Part shown: piece by piece, positions 37,144 to 48,000 of the stretch
How the letters are laid out: every line of letters starts with the position of its first letter
Numbering within the stretch: position 1 is the stretch's first letter
Source of the DNA: Emergomyces orientalis
Lineage: Eukaryota > Ascomycota > Eurotiomycetes > Onygenales > Ajellomycetaceae
Direction of reading: 5' to 3'
DNA length: 64,000 bases
NCBI GenBank assembly: GCA_002110485.1
Contig: MOWL01000090.1
Coordinates: forward strand, 310,001-374,000
Program-made: the position numbers and the translations under genes
Notes under the pieces: model-generated
Databases searched by the model: none
The model's input: the letters and a program-made list of their open reading frames with translations, nothing else
What the model was told of the DNA's origin: nothing

Positions 37144-40100
37144 ATGGCCAGGGGAAATTCTTCTAAAGCGACTATGCCCTCAGGCATGGCTAACAGTGAG
37201 TACGAGTCTTTGAATTTTGACAATGGGCAACACTAACCATCCAGCAATGGTATCAGGTGCTGGTAAATACTCAACCTCTTTGAGAAAAAGAGGCCCGAGC
37301 CGGCAAACCCGATCTTCTTTAAATCTCTCTGTCGCAGACTCTGATGCTACCGACGAAGACGACTCCATTGACGAACTCCTGACTGCTCCTCGCACGAGAG
37401 CGAAGCCATCAGACCCAGATCGAATCAACAACATTAATAATAGGCCAGCGGTCATGGTTGCAGTTTCGATAGGACAGAAATCCTCGTTTGGTTCTCCTTC
37501 GTCCTCAACAGATGGAGGTGGTATGAGTACGACAAACGGATATACTACTCCTGCAACAACGGCAAATGTTACCCCCGCAGAGCCCGTCAATCCTGGTAAC
37601 AAACGTGTCAGCGCATCAGCCCGTGCCCTTCAACTGCGGTCAAGTGCATTTGCTCTGAGAAAAGCCTCAGCTGGCGCAAAACGTACTGCTAACTCTATGC
37701 GTATGGGTACTTCGCCTGATGAAAGCGCAGATGCGGCCTTAGCTCGTGCGCTTCAAGCAGAAGAATACAATGATCCTAGCGCGAAAAAACTGAAATACTC
37801 TCACGAAATTCGCAATTCTACTGGTAATGATGACGATGACTTTTCGTCGGACGTCTCCTCTGCAAACGAAAACAACCTTGCTTTGCGCCCAAAATTAAAC
37901 GCTGCCCGTGTAACTCGCGGTAGGGCTGGTCGCCGGCCTTTTGCCCTAGCCTCGAACCGCAGCCGCGTAAATAAGAGCAATGCGATACCCAAAGACATCA
38001 TTTCAGACAGTGAAGACTCTTCTTTGTCGGAATTGAATTCTGATCCAGCCAACCCATATAACAGTGACTCTGAAATTGAGGACTTATTCGAAGTTACTTC
38101 AAGTGACGGAGATTCTACTGATACAAACATCAATGGGCCAAGCGCTCCAGCTTCTACCAGGGCTGCTAGACAACCACGACGCGCTAACCTTACAGCTCCA
38201 AGGCATCGCCGCGTTCGGATTCGGCCAGAGAACGCTGAAGAGGCGCGACTAACTCCACGCGTAAGGAATTACCTTCCCTTATGAAGTTTCGCCTTTAAGC
38301 TAACCAAGCTCTAGGCCCTCCGCGAACGAAGAAAGCTTGAGGCTCAGCATCCAACTATCAAAACAATGTGGGATGAACTTAAAAGCGCCCCATTGATTAC
38401 GCCCACCCCAGCCGCACAGCCAGCAGGTATCTCCCGCAAATTGAAATCGTTTCAGCTGGAAGGTTTGAATTGGATGATACAGCAAGAAAAGTCACAGTGG
38501 AAAGGCGGCCTTCTTGGTGACGAGATGGGAATGGGGAAAACAATTCAGGCTGTATCACTGTTGATGTCTGATTACCCCGTTGGCAAGCCTTCATTGGTCG
38601 TTGTGCCTCCAGTTGCTCTGATGCAATGGCAGTCTGAGATCGAGGTACTTTTTAAACCCAAAATCACCTATCCACTGCCTACTAACACTATGGGTTTGCC
38701 AGCAATACACCGATGGTAAATTGAAGGTGCTTATACACCATGGTTCTAACTCCAAAGTCAAAAATCTTTCAGCGAAGCAACTGAAGGCTTACGACGTGAT
38801 CATGATATCCTGTAAGTTTAGTCATCATGTATAAGAACTTCTATTCGTTGCTGACTCTTTTGGTAAGATGCCGGTCTTGAGTCCATGCACCGGAAGGAGG
38901 TTAAGGGATGGAAGAGAAATGATGGCCTCGTAAAGGAAGACAGTTCGTGATCTCTATCCCCTCTTTCTTCTCATAAGAGTGCAAGTGCTTACAGTTTTAG
39001 GTGTCATTCATTCCATTCATTTCCATCGACTAATTCTTGACGAAGCTCATAGTATCAAGGTAAAAGGGCTCTCCATATTGCATTTCAGAACCACGCTTGC
39101 TAATTCTGGCCCAAGCAACGTACCACTAGCGTAGCCAGGGCTTGCTTTGCTTTGAAGTCAACGTACAAATGGTGCTTATCTGGTACTCCGGTTCAAAACC
39201 GCATTGGAGAGTTTTTCTCTCTTCTGCGGTTCTTGGAAGTCAAGCCGTTTGCATGCTATTTTTGCAAGATGTGTCCGTGTCAGGAATTGCATTGGTCACA
39301 AGATGCGGAGAAGAGATGTACACACTGTCGCCATAGGTACCTTCCCACAAAACCTTTATAGTTCGCATGGTCAGAATTCTAACTTCTTGCAGTGGTTTCA
39401 GTCATGTTTCCATTTTCAACCAGGAGATTCTCAATCCGAGTAAGTGACTTCGATCATGGACAAGGGCACTTGCTAACATAATTCTAGTCACGGAGTCGAG
39501 ATATCCTGAAGATCGGAAAGCTGGCCTTGCAAAATTGAGGTTAATAACCGATAGGATTATGCTCCGCCGTGTTAAAATGGACCACACAGCCTCCATGGAG
39601 CTCCCACCCAAGCGGTAAGAAATTAACAAGCACTGAACTCAATACGCCTACAGCTGATCACTGACGTGTATAATAAAGCGTAATACTTCACAATGAATTC
39701 TTCGGAGAAATCGAACGAGATTTTTCGTCCAGCATTATGACGAACACGGTTCGGCAATTCGACACATACGTCAGTCGAGGTGTGATGCTCAACAACTACG
39801 CCAATATTTTCGGTCTCATCATGCAAATGCGTCAAGTGGCAAATCATCCAGACTTGATTTTGAAGAAACATGCTGAAGGGGGCCAGAATGTCATTGTTTG
39901 CGGCATCTGCGATGAACCCGCCGAAGAACCGATACGCTCTCGCTGTCGCCATGAATTCTGCAGACAATGTGCCAAGGATTACATTCGCTCCTTTGAAGAT
40001 GGAGGAGAACCTGACTGCCCACGGTGCCATATCCCGCTTTCTATCGACTTCGAGCAGCCAGATATCGAACAGCAAGAGGATCAGGTGAAGAAAAATTCGA

Positions 40101-40740
40101 TCATAAACCGTATCAGAATGGAAAACTGGACGTCGTCGACGAAAATTGAAATGCTCGTGTACGATCTCTTCAAGTTACGCAGCAAGAAACAGACACACAA
40201 GTCCATTGTCTTCTCACAATTTACGTCAATGCTCCAGCTGGTTGAGTGGCGCTTGCGGCGAGTGGGATTTAACACGGTCATGCTGGACGGAAGCATGACC
40301 CCAGCTCAACGCCAAAAATCCATCGAGCATTTCATGAATAATGTCGACGTTGAAGTATTCCTCGTTTCTCTTAAAGCTGGAGGCGTTGCGCTGAACCTTA
40401 CTGAAGCGTCGAGAGTCTTTATTATTGACCCGTATGCATTCCTCTCCCCGTTTTATGAAGTTGATTAACTTCCTTGCGTCTTGAGACTAACATTACAATA
40501 TTTTCTAGATGGTGGAACCCAGCTGCAGAATGGCAGAGCGCAGATCGATGTCACCGAATCGGCCAGCGACGACCATGTGTGATAACTCGACTCTGTATCG
40601 AGGATTCAGTGGAATCTCGCATGGTCTTACTGCAAGAGAAAAAGGCCAATATGATCAGGGGTACGATTAATAAAGATCAAAGTGAGGCGCTGGAGAAATT
40701 GACGCCAGAGGACATGCAGTTTTTGTTCCGGGGAACCTGA
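37144..40740 (+). CDS. rad16: DNA repair ATPase/E3 ligase RAD16 (SWI2/SNF2 family)
   Basis: DNA translocase of NEF4 for global-genome nucleotide excision repair. Eleven exons fit: 37144-37195, 37245-38260, 38315-38644, 38703-38811, 38868-38942, 39001-39059, 39116-39336, 39393-39439, 39488-39614, 39679-40431 and 40509-40740; total 3,021 nt, 1,006 residues, every junction in frame. The first 350 residues are acidic and disordered. Helicase motif I is GDEMGMGKT (about 425), motif [12 protein letters not shown] (about 538), motif [14 protein letters not shown] Cys-rich insert ([14 protein letters not shown]) is followed by a RING finger (CGICDEP...CRHEFCRQC...CPRCH, about 750-800) inside the helicase, as in RAD16. 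Motifs V and VI are [16 protein letters not shown] and [11 protein letters not shown]. Having both RING and SNF2 domains, and lying next to RAD7, separates it from RAD5. Confidence 0.97.
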
Positions 40741-43545
40741 GGAGAAAAGAATTATCGTATATCCAAGTCTGCGTTGTACGTTTAACTATGGCTTATAAAC
40801 TTGGACGGTAACTGTGATGGATATATGTTCAAGTAACTTGGTTTAAGTTTTTATGATTCACATTTAGCCATATCATTGTTCTGTTTCGATGTATTGTACT
40901 CAAAAAACCTACAGCCAATTCAAACTTCAATCCCCCTCCAAACCCAACCCCCCCAACATCCCAACTCCCTCCGCAAATCCTCTCATAATTTAGGAGGGGA
41001 GGTTATCCGCCAAGCGGAACAGCGACAGGACTGACGGGACAAAGGATGATTTGTATTGCCCTTTTTGAAAGAAGAGGCTCGAGAAACTCGGTCTTCCTTT
41101 AAACCAACCGAGTCCAATCGCCTTCGTATCTGAAACACAACATCCGTGCTGACATTTGTAAACGAGTTGAAACCACAATTTGCGTACACAGCATTGCGGC
41201 GAGAATCAAAGACAACACCAATGGCGTTAAAGCCGCTTGGGCGCTGGGTATTTAAGCCCAATGTCAGCAACTTCGCACAAAGAGATATGGGTGGTGCGTC
41301 ATCAAATGTTCCGCCCGTGGACCCTCCGTTTTTCTCATGTTTTGGCGCCACATGTAATAACATTGCATTGACAATCGACTATTGCCCAGGCATGTATATT
41401 TTCATTCTTTCTTTACGACTATCTGCCCGCACTGCACGCCTCGCAGCTTCGCTAGGTGTCATGGTTGAGGACGTGATCCAGGGCAAGAGGGCCAATTTCA
41501 AACACCTATGGATCTTAAGCATGGCCTCGTTGCGGTCACAAAATTAGCTCACACGTGCTTAGCAGAGCAGACCAACAAGGTTTCCGAGTACATCTCTTGA
41601 AGCTTGATCTAATCGCCCCGAAAGCAGAATTCTTCAAATTCTTCAAACCACTTACGGCAGAAGCCTATGAAAGGTTACCGAAACCACCATTTAGCCCTTC
41701 AGGCGTTGACCCAGAATGGGACACGATGTCCCAAGCACGGGCAGTTGGCTGGATGTCTAGGTAGAGGGAGATACACTGGAAACAGAAGACTCCCTACTTT
41801 GCCGTGTAAGTATTTAGCATAGCTGTTAGTGAGCGACCCTTCTCAAAATCATGACTAAAATTCCTACAGTAGCGTTATTCTAATAGGCTAAAGGCCGCCG
41901 GAGAAACTGCCTGGTCGAGTATGGATTCTCACCTTACGAGCAATATAAGTGCAGCTATTTCACAACTTTGATAGCACGCAGTCTCAATTTCTACAATACA
42001 TGATCTTTTCCATCCAAAACTACAATGCAATAGAAATCAACAAAGCTTTTTCAAGAAGTGAACTGCTACTTCTCGTAAATGCGATCATGTGGAAAACGGA
42101 ACTACACTAAATATAAAGAGCATGATGTGTATCCGGTAAGGGGGCCTTCTTCCTCTCACAATCACCTACCCACGCCATTCAGTGCTTGGCTGATAGCATA
42201 GAAAAACACTTTTTCGTCGACAAGCTCGTATCGTCTAGGGATACTTTCTCCACGGAACACTTCATATCAGCAAGAGAAACGTCCATGAATTCCTTGAACA
42301 ACCAAGTGAAGAAGGTTTAGCACTATCTGTAAGCTTGGCTGCTAAATTTCTCTGGTAAGTGATAGTGGTCTTTCAGCTTTTACGTCCTCGAAAATTTCCC
42401 GACCCGGCTCTGCTTGCAATATATGAAAATTTTAGGGCTACAGCATAGTCATTTAGCGGTCAAACCTGCGCTCAGGATCTCAGATAGAGCAGACTGACGA
42501 AGAGTGTCCTATTTTCATCACTTAAATACGCGAGAGCACTCTTCGTTGAGCCACGTTGATTCAATCATAAACCCATTCAAGAGGTGGCTGAGCAGATCAT
42601 TGAACAGTGCAATGAGGCTATTGAAATTTTGACAAAGTCGATTCAACGAGTTCATTATCTATGGTTCCGAGCCGTCAGGATGGAAATGGTGCGAACCCGC
42701 TGAATTTGCCGTCATTGACATTAACACTAGATGCCACCTCCAAATCACTCCATAGTGCTTTGACTGATATCTCATTAGCTAGGTGTGATAAAATACCAGA
42801 CAAGGAAGAACAAGGGCGTTAATGTTGTCTAGATTTGTCCAACAGGGTGGAGCTACAATTGCTATTCATCGTTGGTTAAAACCCGCCCTGGTTGTATGCG
42901 TCACATTGAGCGGTGACACACCAATCTTCTGCTGTATTAGAATAGAACAAGGATACTCCGTAGTGTAGTGAAATACAGCGACGTTTATTTCACTTTAATA
43001 CTACGTAGTTTAAAATGCCTTCCTCCTATCCAGAGATCTCTCTAGCCTCGTCCAACCCACAAAATTTGCAGTTCTTTTGTTGGTCGGCAAACCGAGAATT
43101 CCAATGTCGGCATGCCGGTGGGATCCCGATTTCCACCGGCACCAATGGAACCTGTGCATGATCCATTATTTGCCCATATCTAAAGTCCCAATCAAACTTA
43201 AAGTGGCAATTTGACTGTGGGCCGTGGAATTCCACTTGTAGACTCTTTCCTTGAAATGCCCCCCGCCGAACGGATTATTTCCCCTATGTTTCCATCAAAT
43301 TGTCGTGATCGAAAATGCATCGTATGCAGAGAGATGAATAAATAATGTGATGTCCCTGAAAGAAAATAATAAAAATATAAAAAAATAGCTCTAGTTGGAT
43401 TAGCTTCCGCCTACCCGCAGGACCAACTTTATTATTTTCCCCCTCTTCACCCGCTAGTTAACTTGGTTGTTAGGCTAAACTAGGGCCACTGACCCACGGA
43501 ACAAACTCGGGTGGCAATCGGCCTGGCCGGGCTTGGTGGCTTTTC
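40741..43545. other. Gene-poor region with possible coding remnants
   Basis: About 2.8 kb downstream of RAD16. Frames at 41146-41547 (+) and 41555-41764 (+) run in succession and the second has protein-like content (AEAYERLPKPPFSPSG, VDPEWDTMSQARAVGW). They are in different frames, lack clear starts and I cannot match a family, so this may be a decayed gene. The rest (41.8-43.5 kb) shows nothing supportable. Confidence 0.35.
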
Positions 43546-43553
43546 TATATAAA
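43546..43553 (+). promoter_or_regulatory. TATA box upstream of a small spliced candidate gene
   Basis: The sequence TATATAAA lies about 80 bp before the ATG at 43631, followed by a pyrimidine-rich stretch as in highly expressed fungal genes. Assignment to the small gene is inferred from distance. Confidence 0.45.
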
Positions 43554-43630
43554 GCGCTTCTTCCACCGCCTTTTTTCCTTCACAGTTTTCGTAGGCTTTC
43601 ATAGATAATCAACATATTTGAAGTTGTGCA

Positions 43631-43851
43631 ATGGTAAGCTTTTCTTTTCACCAGTGTGCCTGTTCAGAGGGACTCAGCTAATTATTTTCATGGGATCTAG
43701 TGTCTGGATTTCCTGCACACTTTCACTTTCGCTCTTTTGGCACATTTCTTGTTCACTGAATCCTAACAAAAGGTACGTAACAGTGCATTGTTTTACCTTT
43801 GCCGTCTCGCTACTTAGGACGGCTCCCTTTCACAAAAATCTACTGGAATAG
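43631..43851 (+). CDS. Candidate three-exon gene for a 43-residue hydrophobic peptide
   Basis: ATG at 43631 is followed at once by a strong donor (GTAAGC). Exons 43631-43633, 43678-43772 and 43818-43851 join in frame to 43 residues: MLIIFMGSSVWISC, a hydrophobic Leu/Ser-rich run, then a basic tail ending HKNLLE and TAG at 43849-43851. Intron 1 would be 44 nt, at the lower limit for fungi; intron 2 (GTACGT...CTTAG) is 45 nt. The TATA box at 43546 supports a transcription unit. The product could be a membrane or secreted micropeptide, or the transcript could be non-coding. I do not recognise it. Confidence 0.3.
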
Positions 43852-43958
43852 TACCCCTTGTAGTAAAATGCGAACAGCCAAAAATAAAAGAACAAACGAA
43901 AGTATGATGAAATGCTAATCAATATTCAACAGCTAAATATACACAATCAACCGCAACC

Positions 43959-44192
43959 ATGCTGATCACGCGAGGCTTCTCCCTCACTAACTTCGTCATT
44001 GGGTCATCCGCTCTCTGTTTCCAAGTCTTCGTCCTCTACCCCTGGCACAACAAACTAGATAAAGATTTCGAGAACCTGAGAGACGCCCATCTCGTCATGC
44101 TGAAACAAGGCGAAAAAGACCGCACTGAAGAATTAAAGGCCATCCACGAGCGGTTGAAAGATATTAAACAGTCCCGCGGGTGGTTCTGGTAA
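43959..44192 (+). CDS. Small single-helix membrane protein (77 residues), likely mitochondrial
   Basis: A single exon with a good start context (AACC before ATG) encodes 77 residues. Residues 7-27 (FSLTNFVIGSSALCFQVFVLY) form a membrane helix, followed by PWHNKLDKDFENLRDAH and a charged helical tail ending RGWFW. This layout is like short fungal inner-membrane proteins with an N-terminal anchor; mitochondrial location is inference. An apparent alternative ending via a donor after TTCTG would need a 32-nt intron, which is too short. No named family recognised. Confidence 0.6.
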   Translation: MLITRGFSLTNFVIGSSALCFQVFVLYPWHNKLDKDFENLRDAHLVMLKQGEKDRTEELKAIHERLKDIKQSRGWFW

Positions 44193-44877
44193 TTTTACAA
44201 CCATGACTTCTGTCCTACAGTGCTGGCCAACTTGCTGGAGCCGACTCCTCATCTGCGCCGAAAACTGCTGGGGAAGGAGATAGATGATGCCCCAATTAAT
44301 CAATCAGCCCATGACCGCACGCGCGAGCTGCTCTCAATAACACTTTCCGCTCTTCCTAGCACCCCCGAATTAGCGTGTTTTTACCGTTCCCGCTTCATCG
44401 AGACATCGTCGAGGAAGTTCGCAAATGTCACGTTGCCATTGTCATCGTTGGAATATTTTTGAGCGCCTTGATGTTTTCATTCTGCTTTTGCCCTCTGCAA
44501 GCAAGCATTTTTGATATACTCCCTTTATTTCCCCTGGTATTGCCGCGGTTTTATTTATTAAGCGGCCAAACTCCCGAGACATTTGTATTCTTTTAGAAAA
44601 GACAAATCGCTAGACATCCATAGATTTCGCGACATAGACCCCACAACAATGTGCAATTGAAATACAAAATAAGCAGAATTAAACTCCCTAGATCGTTCTA
44701 CTTCCAATTTTTCAAAATCACAATTATTTTTACCCTTAAATTCTTTCTCCAAACCAGCCTCAATTCCGCATCAAACATGGATGTCATCTTCATGCAGGCG
44801 ACGAACCTCGGCAGTGGTCTCGGCTGTCCAGTAGCTGACACGAGCTCTCATTCGTCAGTACCCAGGTGGTTTGTGAT
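44193..44877. other. Spacer left of the copia element
   Basis: About 0.7 kb between the 77-residue gene and the retrotransposon. On the minus strand, 44854-44777, a short frame reads MRARVSYWTAETTAEVRR and stops soon after; it may be chance. No gene could be supported. Confidence 0.4.
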
Positions 44878-44882
44878 GGTTG

Positions 44883-44984
44883 TCATAGAGTGCATCAAGC
44901 CTATCATATTGAACTACCTAACTAGCTAAAATATATATGTGTGTGTGGGGCATGTGACCCGGGTAGCCCTAGTATCACCTAACA
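44883..44984 (-). repeat. 3' LTR of the copia element (102 bp)
   Basis: It is identical to the copy at 49758-49859. In element orientation it starts TGTTAGG and ends CTCTATGA, so its ends are TG...GA rather than the usual TG...CA. It includes an AT-rich (TATATAT) block and a GTGTGTG-type run (+ strand 44930-44950). It is preceded by the polypurine tract. Confidence 0.97.
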
Positions 44985-45084
44985 CCCCCCCATGCTAGGG
45001 CGCCCCAGGAGCACGCACACAGGCCACGCCATAGGCATCAAAAATCAAAATAGCAGCTAAGTACAAAACTTTTAGTTAAATCCA

Positions 45085-48000
45085 TTAAGCAGATCCCCCC
45101 GAACCAATCAAGCCAAGATTAGCCACAAAAGCATTGAATGCGGGCCTAGGCAGCGCCTTCGTAAAACCATCCGCCTTATTCTCCGTTGAGCTGACGTGCC
45201 GAAGAAGGAGCTCCTTTTTAGCCACTAGATCGCGTAATATATGGTAGCGGACTTCAATATGCCTCGAGCGCTTAGTTAAAGACTCGCCGTTAGCTAGATC
45301 AATGGCACCTTTATTATCAATATGCAGATTATTGGAAAGAACATAGCCATCCGCATTCTCAAGCAGTCCCGCATCATGCAGCATATCTTTAAGCCAAATC
45401 AGCTCGCACGCAGCTTCGCTAGCAGCAATATACTCAGCTTCAGTTGTGGACTTCGCCGTAGAGATCTGCCGCTGCGAACGCCATGATACGGGAGCTCCAT
45501 TGATCATTATAATATAGCCCGTAGTCGATTTATATTGGGGGTCTGCACCCGCCCAATCTGAATCCGCGTAGGCCATGGGAGCCAGCCCTTCGTCCCCTAT
45601 ATTCCTCTTATACAGAATGCCCGTAGTCCTAGTCTTCTTCATATAGCGGAGAACATGCTTCAAAGCAGCCCAGCACTCCTTATTTGGGCGAGAATTGAAT
45701 CGCGATAAATAATTTACCGCGAACATTATATCCGGTCTGGTGCTTGTAACCAGATATTGAAGAGACCCAAGCCCTTGACGATATCGCGTAGCCGTAAAAT
45801 CATCATCAAGGCCCTTATCCTCATCCGGCGAGAACTGGAGCTTTGTGCCAGCATTCATGGGGGTTGGTGCCGGATTGATTGCAGTCATGCCAAAATCATC
45901 AAGGATCTCATCAATATAGCGTGTTTGCGTGACCAGTAAATCACCATTACGGCCCGCAATTTCCATACCTAAGTATGGCTTATCATCGTCGATTCTTTTG
46001 GTGTCAAAACGCTTCGCAATCTCATCGAGAACCCAGTCAATATCATGCTCATTGGGCCCCGTAACGCGGCAGTCATCAACGTGCAGCGTCAAATACACCT
46101 TACGGATGGGGTGATATAGGAATCCGCCGTCATACGGTGATATGCGGAAACCAATCGAAGTGAGATGCTCAGTGGCAAGAAAATACCACGTCCTCGCAGC
46201 TTGCTTCAGCCCATACAGGCTCTGGCGAACCAGGCCAACTAGATTGCCCCTGCCATGTTTTATGCCCGTCGGGAGCTGCATATAGATCATTTCTTCCTGT
46301 GGCAGCACGCCATTAAGGAATGCAGACACGTAATCAATTGCCTTCGATTTCCATCCCCTAGCCGTAGAGATCGCGAATAGGCTTCTGGTTGTAGGACCAG
46401 AGACAACGGCAGCGTAAGACTTCGTATAATGGACGCCTCGCTGCTGAAGGAATCCGCGAACCACCCATCGTGCGCGAAAGCGGATGGTTTCTCCCTTATT
46501 ATTTAATTTGCGGTCATATACCCATTTACCCGTAAGAACATCCATATCCGGGGACCGCTCAGTAATAACATATGTTTTCTTTTGATTGAACATATCGACC
46601 TCCTTCCTCATTGCTTCGAGCCAATGATGCCAATCAGGGCTCCGTCGAGCCTCCGCTAAGGTCGTGGGACGGTCCGTAAGGGTACTAAGCACGGGTTCAT
46701 CACCATTATCATTAGCATGCTCGTCAGACTCATTAAGGAGATCAACATCACTGTTTATAAGATAGGTAGGCTCAATGGCCTCCTCCAGATCCCCATTGAC
46801 AAGCATCTTCATGATGTGCGGCCGCTCCCTTGCCAGGCGCCGCAGGAGACAGTGCTGCCATCCATCCGCAGGATTCAAAACATCGAGCTCATCCGGTATG
46901 TTATTTGGCTCATGAGGAGCCGGAAGAGCGGCATTAATGAATGACACGTCCTCCACGAGAGCTTCATCAAAAACCACATCTCGTGCTATCTCCAACCTGC
47001 GTGCATCAGGGTCCCATATGCGAACTTGATGAAGGCCCTGATAACCCACAAAGATCCATTCTTTCCCATCCGTTCTATCCGCAAGCTTATTAGTAACTCG
47101 CAGATCCTTCTTGTAGACCTTGCAGCCCCATCTATGCAGCCAATTCGCCGTGGGCTGCACCCCCATCCATGCTTCAAAGGGGGTCAGCGGAGACCCCTCC
47201 TTGCACCCGTAAAGCTTCGTAGAGGTGGGAGACATATTGATCAACATAACGGCAGCCTGCATGGCCTCACCCCATAGGTCCCTAGGCTGCCCGCTATCGA
47301 ATAGCAAGCTCCTAGTTCTTTCGATTATTATGCGGTTCGCACGTTCCGCTGGACCATTTGATTGTGGGGTATATGGCGTAGTCGTCTCATAGGCAATGCC
47401 TCGCTGTTTACAAAAAGCTTTTAATTCATCGCTCTTGAATTCTCCACCACCATCCCAGTGCAAGGAGCCCACGCATCGCTGCGCAGTGGTCTCAATCATT
47501 GTTATAAAATCCCGTAGTTTCGCGGTTGCTTCACCCTTGGTGGCCATTAAAATGGCCCACCGATATCTCGTGGCATCGTCCGTAATACTCATCCAATAAT
47601 CAGCCCCCCCATACGTGGGAACGCCATCCTCATTGAATAAGGTACGCCCACCGCCCGCAAGATCAATAAATAATCGTGCAGCAGGCTTCACTTTTCTAAT
47701 CATGGGCTCAAAAGCAGGACGAGCCATCTTAGCCTGCACGCAGGTTTTACAAAAAGGCAGAGCCTTGGAGCCTTTAATCCTCATCCCCATGCGCGGATCC
47801 GCGGCCATCTTCGCTATATCCATGTGGTTAAGATGACCCAGCTTCAAATGCCATTGCAGCATCGTGAGCTCTACTGGTTTTATATTCATTGATGGCAGAG
47901 CCAATAGCGAGTCATCCACAGCATTTACGGGCCGAAAATCACCATTAGGCATGGCGAATTGAATCAAATCTCGGATTTGCGGAGGCTTTTCAATGACATA

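Noticed and set aside
44190..44286. Alternative longer C-terminus of the 77-residue protein by splicing at TTCTG|GTAATT
   Set aside because: The implied intron is only 32 nt, too short for normal fungal splicing.
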